NCBI RefSeq assembly: GCF_963422355.1
Contig: NC_085098.1
Location: 6,009,265-6,073,264 of the forward strand
From: Corticium candelabrum
Lineage: Eukaryota; Porifera; Homoscleromorpha; Homosclerophorida; Plakinidae
Reading direction: 5' to 3'
DNA length: 64,000 bases
Shown in pieces: positions 36,295 to 48,973 of the stretch. Every line of letters begins with the position of its first letter. Positions within the stretch are counted from its first letter, which is position 1. The translations under genes and the position numbers were made by a program. The notes below the pieces were generated by a model that worked only from the letters and a program-made list of their open reading frames with translations, was not told the origin of the DNA and searched no databases.

Positions 36295-37170
36295 TGCGCA
36301 ACCCGAGTTTATCACAACAGACAACCGTTCACGTCGACAACTGTCTCAACACCGACGACCGTCTCAACAGCAAAGTATCTACGATATCACTGTCTGCCAG
36401 ATTGCGGCACCGTCAACCAGTTACTGCTCGGGTCAATCGAATGAAGTCACGTGTTAGCACAAGTGTACCGGAATTCGGGGGTGGGATCTCACGTCAAAGT
36501 CACACGCATGCTAAGAAAAACGAACAGACCGGATCTCGCTCTTTCACTAATTATGAAAAGACCCTACGTTGCATTCGTGGTCTTTCGCTAGTGGAACCTG
36601 TGGTCACACGTCACTTGACGGCGTTTGGCGTGTCAAACAACCACCAGGTTCCATCAACGACACGACAGGTGCCAATTTCCTGACACCCCAATTGCGCACT
36701 CGTTTATTGAATTGTGCCACTCACCGAGGAAACTACTCTCAACACCATTAGCAACGTCATTACAGCAACGCTATTAGAAAGCAGAAAGTAGGCAATCGAG
36801 TCAAGCACAGATGGACGTGAGATGGACTTACACAACACTAATTCTAACACACTAATTATTAATCAATTCTAATTAGCTATTGCACGATTCTTTCGACTTA
36901 CATCCACACCTCACGTCGTCTCGTTCGCCGAGGCGCAACGCGAGCACACTGTGCAAACGGCGATAGAGCTGAACAGGTGTTGACGGTTTCCAACTGGACA
37001 ACGGTCTGCTCCTGGGCATTGCATCCAGCTGTGTAGTATGAGTTTCTGCTTTCGACCGCTCTGGACTGGTAGCGCAACACGTCGAAATGGCGTCTAAAAG
37101 CGAGCAAAAGCTCGATAAACACCGGGAACACACTCACTCGTGTTCAATACCCACGCCTGCGTGCCTATAC

Positions 37171-37297
37171 CTTCCCGGCTTCTTGACAGGAACTTGAAGA
37201 GGTTAGAAACGGCAAACGAATTCGATCTGGAGATGACTGGAGAGCAGGGCGTCGAGCTGCAGCGCAGTGGCGTGCAGCGAGCTCGAAAGTCCTCCAT
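37171..37297 (-). CDS. Probable alternative first coding exon of the DLC-type gene
   Basis: An ATG at 37297 opens 42 codons (MEDFRARCTPLRC, SRSNSFAVSNLFKFLSRSRE) ending at a GTATAG donor in phase 1. This is the same phase as the 36228 exon, so it can splice directly to the SAM exon at about 35.95 kb. DLC-family genes in vertebrates use several promoters with different N-termini. The composition (Ser/Arg, amphipathic) is plausible, but no homology is recognised. Confidence 0.5.
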
Positions 37298-38019
37298 TAT
37301 TCGCACATCTGTGGCCAATAGTGAGGGAAAGAATTCACTTTGGCTGAAGTACTGTAGATTCGATTAGCGCAAAACCGAGCTAAGCGAACTTGTTTGATAG
37401 CTAGAGAGAGAATCACGGCTCTGACGCAACGCGGACGAGTTGGAAATTCTCAGCACAATTGGAGAATGAAAATAGAGTAATGAACGAGTTCTTACACGGT
37501 AACCTCTATACATACATCGGGGAGGGACGGAGTGGCCACCAGGGGTCGTGACACTCGAGTGTGCAAGTAGCGATTGTCTGTCAATAAGTGCCATACGCCA
37601 GCCCACCACCGCTTCTCGGTCACATGGTGACATAAATCTACACTTTCATCTTATCCACTCTAAGAGCGATAATCACTTTGCATTAATAACCTAACTCTAA
37701 ACGCAAAGTTGCAGGGTAAACGTTCTGCACATGTAAGCCCTACAAAACTCCTATGACTCAGCTGTAAACCACATACATCCTGATCCTGTGTCTTAAAACA
37801 ATATTTAGCGAAAAGATAGCAACGCATACGCCATTGATTACTGTTTACTGTAGCATAATAAATAATTATAATACGTTTCAATTCGCATCCAGATAGGACA
37901 CAGATCTCATAGTGTTAAATATCCAAAAAAAACGAATAGCTGTATTGTGTATTGTGTATGGTTGATTTTTACTTACCGCTAATTACTAACCAGTATGACA
38001 ACTTAGGACACTGACATAC

Positions 38020-38955
38020 CTGTGCCGTCTGCTGTGCCAATGGCTGCAAAACGATCTGACAGCTGGAAGGAACCAAAGTACTAGACTTAGTTTATAATAC
38101 AATCAACAACAGATAGCTGTTTGGAAGTATTTCCTTACTCACTGACTACTTCAGTCAGTCTACTCTAGCATGTACAGTATAGGCTACTGTTTGAAATAAC
38201 AGCAGCACAATGGGCAGTCTAACATGATGATGAATACCTTCTTGTTTGCTATTTTTCGAACTGGACTGCAAGACGCTGCTCTGACAATGATCCTCTCTGT
38301 AGCACTCAGCATATCCTGAGAAGTGAAAAAAGGAAACTAATAATTTGCAATAGATAAAGAGCTATATCCAGCTCACAAAAATCTATAGAAAATCGAGTTC
38401 TACTGTTTTCTATGTGAAAGCAACCGGATAGAACAAAGTTAGTGTGTTAGACACATAAAATGCAAGCGCAAACACCATACACCATATATCTAGGAGCTAT
38501 CAAGAAAACTAGCCTTGAGAGACAGAGATGAGAGTGACAGCTTCTCACAATTATCAGGGTCCTTGCCCATGTCCTAGACAGATATACTCTGAAAGTTCTA
38601 TTGAAACGAGATAACTAGATGGAGACATTACCTTGAAACCAAATTTCACAATTGGTGGTTTCTCTGGACATTCCTTCAGATCCCCACTTCCCATACTCAT
38701 TGCTTCATACTAAAATACAAAATACGGAATTCCCTCATCTTACCATGATATCATAGTCACGTGTCACGTTGTCATACCCATGTCGTTTCTGATTCTTCTC
38801 CCGCAGTTTCGTAATGTAGATCCTCCTCGTCCGTGTCTGATGACGAATCCATAATTATCTTTTGTTTCTTGACCGTGGAAACAACGTGATGTCCCTGAAC
38901 TGCTCCCAAAACACGAGGCGACACCACAGGTGGAGAAGGCAAAGTCACACCAGCC
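38020..38955 (-). CDS. Upstream exon set, alternative DLC N-terminus or a small separate gene
   Basis: A chain of short exons reads in consistent phase: one with an in-frame ATG at 38852 (MDSSSDTDEEDLHYETAGEE), then YEAMSMGSGDLKECPEKPPI, DMGKDPDNCEKLSL, DMLSATERIIVRAASCSPVR, and last LSDRFAAIGTADGT. That last exon ends at a GT donor in phase 1, exactly what the DLC SAM exon accepts. One junction would need a GC-AG intron (38515-38575 exon). The simplest reading is a third, distal first-exon set of the DLC-type gene; a separate small gene of unknown function is possible. Further open sequence upstream (about 39.4-39.63 kb) lacks an ATG. Confidence 0.42.
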
Positions 38956-40553
38956 TAGCAACCAACAATAGGATTGACACGTGTCTCTGACAGCACACAC
39001 ACAACAGCAGGGTTCCAATAGCCCTGACGTGTAGATCCAGAATAGTGCGTAGAGGTTATAGAATTGTAAACCCACTCGATATAGAAAGAGATTAGAGCGA
39101 TCAGGAAGGGCATACCCCACGTCCGTCCGCTGCGACCTTCGACTTCCTCCAAATGATATGACGAACACATGACGTATAGCACATGTTCCGGGTATGTTGC
39201 GATGCTAACTAATTCAGTCGATTGCCTCGCAAAGTTTCGTGCCGAACACGACACATCGATTGCCAAATCTATCCCTATGTATACTTGTCTGTTGTGGAAG
39301 ACCGCATGGTGATGCCGGTGCAATACGGTTTGACGCCACTAGATTCACACATTGACTACGCATTCTACTACAAATCGCACGAATGCACCAATTAATCTAG
39401 TAGAAAGTACAGACTTTACATTGCCAGACACCGCATCGACTCAGTAGCCTTTCACTACGTCGACCACAAATCAAGACAAATAGAAACCAGTCACGAGACC
39501 GCAACTCAACCTTGTTGTGTAATTCTAGAACTCTATGACTGCATGTCCCAGAGGCATGACTGAGTACCGCACCTACCTGTGCACTTCTCCCTGTGAATGA
39601 AACGTTAGCCGCTCCCTCCAGTTCAACCACTTTTCTTCACAGTAACGATTCAATACACAGCTAATGCGCATGCGTAAAAAAAGATAAAAGGTTCTCGACC
39701 CTCCTACGCGCTTCTGAAAAGCATACCCCGCTGCTCGTGTTGTCCTACTGTAGCTACTACCTTGTGAGTTCCAGCAGCAGGACTCCGTAGCTTGATCGTT
39801 ACTGTACTGACTGCTTTGTTACTCATATTTCGATGTCTCGTTCGGGCAACTTCAGACTTTAGTGATGAAGCTGATGCTGAATGATGATGGAATGATGATA
39901 TGGCTCTACCTACCCGACGCTCAGACGGCAGCGATGGGACGGAGATGGAAGCGATGGAGGCAGCTGTTCCCAGACTGCGTGCGACTATGTTTGCGTAGCA
40001 GCAGAGGCAGGGCTTCGTAAATGGCCATACAACGACTCACTGTTTTTGTGCTCAATTAGCCGACTAAGACAAACACGTGATACCGGAAACCACGTGCCAT
40101 TACAAACTAAAATCAAAGTGTGTGTCCTATCTACAAATTAAGTGGTAACCATACCAACACATAACAAGAATGACCAAGTCGAAAACCTTTTACGTAGTCT
40201 TGAAAGCAAGAGAACAAAAACGGCATGCATTTTTAGCAAGGACTGTTTGAATGCACATTTACAATGAATTGTGTCTAAAGGTCAGTTATTGTTTCGAGGT
40301 TTCTTTCCCTGTGCAAGTTGTTTTGAGTTTGACGGGTATCTATAATTCCTGTGCTCCACAAACCGCCTATTTGAAAGTATACATACTAATGCATGGAAGA
40401 TGTTTCCACGATCTATTACAGTATTGTGACTCATATTTGTTACAGTATTGTGACTCATACTCTGTGAGCATTCAAGCTCTCATCTGTACATTTATCTTTG
40501 ACCTGTCATAATAGAAAGCAGACAAAATGACAATATGTTACTTCCTAAGTACA
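38956..40553. other. Intergenic region between DLC-type gene and desulfurase/TtcA fusion gene
   Basis: No confident gene. A possible non-coding or partly coding exon lies at about 39577-39630 on the minus strand (VELEGAANVSFTGRSAQ, no ATG). The rest is unremarkable AT-rich sequence. Confidence 0.45.
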
Positions 40554-43500
40554 CTAGAGTTCTCTACTCTCATCTAACATGTTCTGTCTAGGTCTAAGTT
40601 GAGACAACAGATCAGCTGAATGGCGTGATTCCAGTCCAGTTCGATTTTTACTCATCAGTGGTTTCATTGCACTCAGTAGGCTCTGATATATGTTCGGGAA
40701 TAAGATTTCCTGTGCGGCCAGTAGTTGTTTGGTACGATGCCTCTCCTAACCCAATAAACATGAGGTATATGTAGATAGCACATCTAAATCTACTCCATCT
40801 ACAGGACTTCTAACTAGTAAACAGATAATCAACTTTTAGGGGTCTACAATAATTAAGGATACGGCAGATTAGTGCCACAAATAACATGCACAGAACGTCA
40901 CAATTAAGATTTGGCAGGGAAGACGACATCCTCCTAATCATATCATGTAAGACTGTCTAGCAAATCCAAAACATTGACAATGAGACTTTCTAGTCAAAGG
41001 ACCTCATTACGCATACTTTATGCTATATGCCCTCAACTCCAACATCAGTGTTATGGATTTGTCATTGCAAATTTGTCCACCACAAGAAATGCATGCATTG
41101 CTTGCATATGCACATCATACAGACTTCGTGACCACTGATGACTGAAGCATGCTAACAGTATAGTATGCCAACCTTAGGAGCTTCAAAACATGCTGGACAG
41201 TTCTCTGGTATCACTGGTAATTTGGCATTGCTTGCAAAGCTTCGTAAATCCTTCTCTCTGACATAGACAAATGGCCTGATAACCCGCAAATCACCTTCTC
41301 TAAACAAATAGAATTCATACACATGCACATAACTGGTACCATGTATTTTTGTCAGGAAACACTACTTACGTCTCTGTGTAGTGAGCTTTCATAGTGCGAA
41401 GAAATCCATTGTGAAAAACAGACATCACAAAGCTAAAGGTAAATATAAATGTAGAAGTTTACCAACACATGCATGTGGGCTCACTGACAGATGGCAGCCA
41501 GCCATGTTGACCTGTTACCTTTCTGTCAGATCATCTAAGTGTTGGCCTAAAGCCAGAACGTTGTAACCTTCACGACGAAGACAAGAATACAAACAGCCAC
41601 GCTTCATTCTGGAGCAGAAACTGCATATCGAACTGCAGATATCAAGTTGAGATGCCTGTTCGATAATACCTGCATATAGCACACAAAGACCAGATGAGCG
41701 AACGTAAGACTGTGCAAGTTTCAAGAAACTTTACACCCGAAAAAAGAAATGTTGTATAAAAAGTGGCTGAATTAATGTGCATGGCTCTAGATAGTACCAA
41801 TGCAAAAGCATGCATCTATAGCCAATGGGGTAGCATGTATGGTGTTTTAGTTTGGATACAAAGGATATACTAAAGTTCAAGCAAACTTGCATGATGCTGC
41901 AAACACGGCTGACTTGTACACAATGCTGCAAACATGTTGTAACACCATTCTTTTAAAGACTCCAATTTTTGGCAGTAATGGCTCGCCAAAACTTTCAATA
42001 GCCCAGGCTTGCACTCACAAAATGTACATCAGTTCTAGAACATCTGCAACCATAAAACACTACACAGGAATCTAAAAACATAGCTGGCTTCCTTTTCTCA
42101 CCATATCAATCAAGGTTTTAAATGTCATATGCTTGGGTAATCATTTGTCTTGAGATTACCAAACAGTTCATATGTCAACTCTCATCATCCAGTTACTAGT
42201 GTGTATTTACCAAGGTGTGCAAAAACAATCTGATATTGAATACAATGATACAATCATATACCTTGGGTTTCATAAAAATATGGCACTCTGAGATTAGCCA
42301 AGTAACCTTTAAGTGGACTAGGGTCATAGGACGACGTTTGAGGGTCCACAGTAACTGCTCCCAAACTGAAATTGATTCCCTGTTAGGAATACATCATATC
42401 AATGCTACAAATTAAGCTGCACAGTGGTTGCAATCACCAACCTTTGATCTTGCATAGAACTGGTACTGTTTCAAAGCATGAAGCAAAGACAATGAGTCTT
42501 TGCCACCAGATAAACCAACAAGTATTCGATCACCGTCAGCAATCATTTCGTAGTCATTAATAGCCTTCCAAATAGAAATACTCATATCCAAATCAACCAC
42601 CTGACTATATTCATATCTGTACATACATGTATTGTTTGAGTCATAATCTTCCTTGGTGGTGAATAAAATTTTGGCTTGTCATTTGTCTTGTTACCAAATT
42701 TTCCTGCCCCAGTCTGGTTCTTTGTTAGACATGAAGTCAGCACCTGACTCACTTGCAACTTCTCTTGATCACAACCACAACCAGCATGAGGCTGGCTGCA
42801 ATAAAGACCACCACTACTTTTGCTAATACCTGGAAATTTACACACAGAAGACAGCTTTTCCTCTCTACCAGCTCCTAATCTATCTTCCATTGATAAAATC
42901 CTGGAGGCATGCACAGATGACACGGTGTCCTTGCTATCTGGTAGACTGTTTAAGCAACACTCTCGTCCTTTTACAATATTGCAATCACAGTCCTTCACAC
43001 CAACTGACAGGGGCATCTGAGAAACAATCCCTTGTTCAGACAAGTTTGCACCATTACTAGAATCTCTGATAGTGTGTCGGGGGTAGAAGGGTAGAGATGC
43101 AATAATTGGACATATTTGTGTTGTCAACAGCTGTTGCGCTTCACTTGGTAGTAGAAACCATCGCATCTTTTCACCTTCTTCACCCAACATGACTGTCTGA
43201 TCTCCCAAGTGTGGAGCACCCTAGGATCAAGGTAACTTCCCCACATAGAATTTCCATAAATAGCAACTACATATGTACAATGCAAACCTTATAAGCTACC
43301 CTGAATGCTTCCTTTGCACCTTCTAAGCAATCCTACAGAATAACAGCACAAATAGGTAATAAATGACCACTATATGACGTTTCCAATAAAACATTTGTGC
43401 ATTTGCTTGATTTCTAAATGCCTGGATTCCAGTTTTGTGTCACACAAGAAAGAGGATACTAACAACACTATGCAAAAAGAGGATACTAACAACACTATGC

Positions 43501-44430
43501 AAAAAGAGGATACTAACAACACTATGCATGAAACTGCCTTCAAAGTATTCAATAAATATTTACGCGAACACAAATCTGAGCTTGACTAAGACGAACAAAA
43601 ATAAAATAACGTTAACATTCTAAGGAAACCAAAGAATGTCCACATGTAGTCTGTTTGACATAATGCATAAACACAGTGTACACCATAACTACGTGATCTT
43701 GTGGTTTAGCCAATTGCACAGCTAAAAAAAGATAGCTCCATGCATATTAAGAAGTATCCATGAAGAAACAAACACAAGAAGAAGAATGATGTAACTTTAA
43801 AATGCTTGCATGTGATGTCCAGAAACATAAGAAGTAAAGCAGGCATACAGATGATAGAATCCAGTCAATGCTAATACAGCAGAATCCAGACAAATCATAA
43901 AATACAAACTAACTTTATAACCATTCATTATTACATGTTTCATGTCACTGACAGAGTATCCCAGTATTAATTAGTTTTGCCACAAATATACATTAAGCTT
44001 CGTTGAAACTCCAGCAAGAATGGAAGAACTGGACTATCCATCAAAGCTTGTGACAATGGTCATGCACATCATCACAAAGATACTACCTCATGCAGACATC
44101 TCCTGCCATAGCAAAGTCCTACACAGTCATATCCAATTACACAGAATATTGACATGTGGTTTTTTGGCACTGTGCATGCAGAGTCAAACACTGTACATAA
44201 GCAATCCACTGCGTCAGTCATAGAAAAGCAGTTTGTTATAATAAACTGTTCTTTAGCAACCAAAATTCATGTGCCAACCTTAAAACTGTTTGCAGTTGGC
44301 AATTGTGCCTTGCTTTCTCGAACAGTAAATTTGCCAGTAGAATAGGATATATTGCCCAACCAACGGCGATCTTTGAATGCCTACAAAATGACATCTAATT
44401 AAACTTGCAACCAGTAACTCGTGGCATGCA

Positions 44431-44521
<91 letters not shown>

Positions 44522-46441
44522 GCACACACACACACCACGTGTACATACAGCGCACTATTACTGTAGAATCATAGCACACCTCACCTGATGACGATGATGT
44601 CTCCATTCTCCTGTGTCAGGGTTGAAGTTATACTAAATTCAAAACAAACAGCCAAATGCAATAACAATTGTTCATCTTTATCATGTTTAACATCTACAGA
44701 AATAAGCATCATATATTATGTTTAGCAGAGTGCCACAAAGCACATTTGTGGTAACTAAGACAAGACTTTGCAAATAAACTAGTTAATTAAAGTAAGAACC
44801 AAGCTCAATCACAGAAGGTTGTGAAAGCATAGTTTATATGTTCTCTACATATTAGTTAAGTTAACTAACTCACATGAGGTAACATTTGCCAGCCATGATC
44901 AGCAACAAGTACTACAGCTTGGAGAACAAAGGAAACTGTGTTCTCATCCATAAAGTATGGTAAATTCAGCCGCACAACGCCTGGTCTGCAAACGAATCAA
45001 GAGCATAGTCAACCATCTTGGAACCATGTGATGTCTTGAAGTCACTATAAATTGTAACCTCAAAATCTCCTTATCTGAATATTCTCGATACCTTCGAAGA
45101 TGAATTCTGTCCAATCGACTAAGCAAAAACATAAGCTCTGATCTATTATATATATTCAGCACAACACACATTTCAATCTCTCGCATATTAACAAAAACCG
45201 TGCTGTCATAAATACATCAAGATAGTTGAAAATCATGCAAAAGCACTCAGCAAAAAATACTACTTTGTTGAGTGTTCCTGTGCAGTGGCATAATTTTCAG
45301 CATAGTCATTTAATAAAATTTCAGCTGTCACTATTTTACTAATTGGCTGAATTTACCAGTAAAATACTGCAACTCCATAGACTGTCTTTACGTCATTTAC
45401 CTTAGCCTGGTAATTCAACTTACCCATCTTCCAATAACAATGACTCAATCTTGAGTGCTAGTTCCTCGTCAATACCCAACAGATCCTATGTAGCCAAATC
45501 ACCTGTTCAACCTCAGTGGCTATAGTCCAAGCAAACTACATAACCAACCTGTGCATATGGTCCAGCACACATGCAACCTCCACGAGTTTGAATACCAAAC
45601 ATGTCATTGAGGAGAGCACACACGTAGTTGTAATGCAAGAAACGACCAGTTTCACGATGGTTAATAAGAAATGAAAAGATGGGAAGTCGTTTAGCTGGAG
45701 AGTCGCCCAATACTGTAATATTAGGATGAGATGCTAATACAGACATCGCACTTCTATAACAAAGAGATGTGATAATGCAACATCCAACAAACCAAGTATT
45801 TACCTACAAATACATCATCTACAACAAACTAATCGATAACTGCAAAACCAACTGACTCTGTTTGGCTTACAATTAAACAAATAACTCTAAGTCAAAATAT
45901 ATTATATCTTGGCAATTAAATGTATCAAATTTATCTTGTCTACTGCACCAGTTATTCATTGCAAAAACCAAAACTCACTTGACCAACTCTTCATCCTTCC
46001 TGTTAATAATCTCAGTCCCAATAGCCTTGGTACAACAGCACAGCAAAATTACCTACAACACACTCTTCTATAGTGACTGTAACTATACCTCTTTCAGCTG
46101 AAATGCAAGGCCTGCTCTGATACAGCCAACTATGTTAGGAGTTCCTCCCTCTTCCCGCATCTCATGCTCCTGCAGATACCTGTGAGATGTTCTTGACACC
46201 TGCATTTTCACGGTTACCAACAAAGAAAGCATCAACAAAGAAATACACAAAATGTTGTACGATTCACAATTCAACACATACAAAAAAGACAGTTCCGCCA
46301 CCACAACTCGTTGGCACAGGACTATTGAACATGCTCTTTTTTGCAACCAGAATGCCTAACAAGAAGAATCAAAGCTATGATCTCACTAATAGAAAACCTT
46401 CACTCATTACTGTATCAGCATGAGAACAAGCAGTGTACACA

Positions 46442-46499
<58 letters not shown>

Positions 46500-48899
46500 C
46501 ATGCACGCACACACGCACACACGCACGCATACACACTACTACCTATCAGATGTGCCTACTAGTGACATTATGTTGACATCAATACCTGGTGAGCTGACAC
46601 CTCCTACAAACTTATGAGGAGACAAGAACACAGCATCCTTGCATACCAATGGCTCTGAAACTCTTCATCGACATAGTCACAGTGATATGTCATAACAGAG
46701 ACAGAGTCGACATGCTTTACCTACCCATTTACTACAGGATTCATATCTATTTCACAATAAGGACCTAAAGCAAACAACAGTCCTCATATATGGGATTATA
46801 GAATCACATCACTTCACTACCTGCAGTTGCATAATCCCAAAATGACAGAGCATTGTATTTATGAAGAAGATGTGTCACAGCTATACTGTCAGTCAAAATT
46901 CCAGTGATATTAGAAGCTGCTGAAAAGCAACCAATCAGTTGACGATTTGAATGATGATACCTCTAAACAGAATATAGAAGTAACTGCATATGAAGCATGA
47001 AGTCACAACACTACTTTCAGCTGAAGTTCCAAGTCTTGTAAGTCTACAGTACCATCAGCAGCTTCTCTGATACGTATTACCTGAACACAAAATCATACAA
47101 CTACAGATGGTATGAATGTGGTAGTGCTTACTTCAGTTCCAGCCTCTCTCCAAGGTAAGAGGTTTGAGTGATGTTCAAATGGTCCAACAAAGACTACCTG
47201 TAGAACACACGACTACAATAGCAAACTACATGTGGACAGTAGTGAAGAGTACAGTATTAGGTAATAACGTCAATACTGGCTGCTGTTGTGTAAAACTGAC
47301 TTGAGCAACCTGACAATGTGCCACAAGCTACACTGCAGCATAATGCTGTTTGTTTGCTAATGAAAATCAATGGTCCATCATTCATGCAGATGCAACAGGT
47401 AACAAGACAGAGTAGCCTGTCTACACAATTTGACAGTTACCACAAAACGCCAAACAAGCGTCACCAATCCATGCTTATGTCAATGCAACCGAAAACAACA
47501 TTCAGTCAACTCCATCCACATGTTGCAAATATATACCTCCATACATACACTGGCCAGTAGAAAGCAACTGTGGATGCATGCAGATAAATGCAATCGTGTT
47601 TTAGAAAAACTATTACACGCATATCTAGTTGGCATGCACTTTCACTACAAATTTCATATTTAACATTGTAGGTATCGACATAATTATCTGATTGACATTT
47701 ATGTTTGCCGTTACCACATACCGGCCTTTGATCCCCCGTAGATTTCAGGTTCAGACTGTGAACCAATTTATACACAGCTCCAGTGCATCCGTTACCACAG
47801 AAGATGACAGAGTCATGCTCACTTGCATTGACTGCATTTCTTATAATGTCACTGTAATCAAGTACATGTATAGTTAGTCCACATGTTGTATACAGTATAT
47901 GTCAACAGGACAACTTCAAGAGCTGCAATTTATTAATTAAACTAAAATGAATCACAAATGTTGGTTGACTATTATTTGACATAATCTCTTAGAAGGGGCA
48001 CAAACCCACTCCAGCATGATAGCGAAACCAGTCTGGCAGGTCCACAAATCCAGTCCAGCAGATCCAGCTATGGCTGGACTTATACTCTCTAGAAACTGAA
48101 ATTTTGTCGATCGCTCATTGACACACACTTCAGTTTTAATAGTAACATTGAATAACTACTAATATATTTTACTTTACTAGATTTGGTGTACTATGATTTG
48201 TGATTCTGGTAGAGTTAACAACAATTTTCTGTCTAGTAATGAAATCAGCCTTAGAGTCGATGTATGACAGACTTCAGAATTAGGGTGAAACACTCAAAAT
48301 TTGCTTCCACTGCTGCTGCTTAGCATCCCAGTCAGTGCCATAGAGACCCAGACTCAATAGTTTACATCGACTTTTTCAGATAAACACCTATTAACCTAAT
48401 TAATCATTACAAACTCACTAATTCATCATTAATTCCAATCTCACCGAGCTTCGTGTCTGTAGAGAGTCGACTGAAGTGATGTTACAGTGGTAGTGGTGTG
48501 AGTATTACCGTAGAGTGGTAACACCTCAGCCTGTATAAAGTCTTCAATAAATTTCAACGACCTAAAAATCACGTGTCATATTTGATGACGTCAGATTAGT
48601 TAAATCTCAATTAATTGCAACTCCAGAACACTCCCTGCTACATTTTACCTCCCAGACGCTGTATAGTCACAATAGACAACTGCAAAATATTGCCCTTAAT
48701 TAACGTGGTAAACAATTTGATGAAAGCAGCTGCAGTCACCTTTACGCGTCCCGAACGGTCCGACAAACTTGGCATCTCCGCCAATCACGTTGTCATTAAC
48801 GTAACGTAATAAAACTTCCTTGTTTTCCACTTGGAGAAGATGTGGATGACTTTCAATCTCGATATCAAACAGCTTCCGGTCCCCATGAGGCAAGGCCAT
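40554..48899 (-). CDS. Fusion: cysteine-desulfurase-like aminotransferase V + TtcA-like PP-loop tRNA thiolase
   Basis: One minus-strand gene of more than 20 small exons. From the ATG at 48899 (MALPHGDRKLFDIEIE) the N-terminal half is a class V aminotransferase: YCDYTASGR, LYGNTHTTTT, SVIFCGNGCTGA, VVFVGPFEHHSNLLPWR, FWDYATAG, then SPHKFVGG with the PLP lysine near 46611, and GIQTRGGCMCAGPYAQ with candidate persulfide cysteines near 45575. After a linker with many Cys and Ser residues (43.2-42.65 kb), a PP-loop ATPase follows: ILVGLSGGKDSLSLLHAL near 42500, then CSSICSFCSRMKRG near 41610, EGDLRVIRPF, and NCPACFEAPK near 41190. Those cysteines match the Fe-S ligand pattern of bacterial TtcA, which 2-thiolates tRNA cytidine 32. 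The gene ends at a TAG at 40554. Domain calls are strong; exon continuity as one transcript rests on order, phase and absence of any internal promoter or stop evidence. Activity is inferred. Confidence 0.78.
43447..43527. repeat. 27-bp tandem repeat, three copies, in an intron of the fusion gene
   Basis: Three head-to-tail 27-bp units containing AGAGGATACTAACAACAC, almost identical, in the intron between the two enzyme halves. Confidence 0.9.
44432..44536. repeat. (CA)n microsatellite in fusion-gene intron
   Basis: About 100 bp of CA on the plus strand, UG-sense in the transcript, starting some 50 bp downstream of a 5' splice site. Confidence 0.95.
46446..46497. repeat. (CA)n microsatellite in fusion-gene intron
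   Basis: About 26 CA units on the plus strand, UG-sense in the transcript, followed by degenerate CATGCACGCACA sequence. Confidence 0.95.
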
Positions 48900-48973
48900 A
48901 GTCCAACATACGGGAGCTAGCAAGCGCTACGGGACACGAGCAGATCAAGGGTCACATCACACAGTCACAGGTC
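48900..48973. promoter_or_regulatory. 74-bp bidirectional promoter, fusion gene / ALG5
   Basis: The two start codons face apart with only 74 bp between them, so core promoters and both 5' UTRs must overlap. No TATA box is apparent. Confidence 0.6.

Noticed and set aside
36898-37137. A further alternative first exon of the DLC-type gene
   Set aside because: A strong GTAAGT donor exists, but the longest frame lacks an ATG at its start and only a weak internal ATG frame ends in phase 1.
43447-43527. Short spaced repeats resembling a CRISPR array
   Set aside because: The units abut without unique spacers and lie in a eukaryotic intron; it is an ordinary minisatellite.
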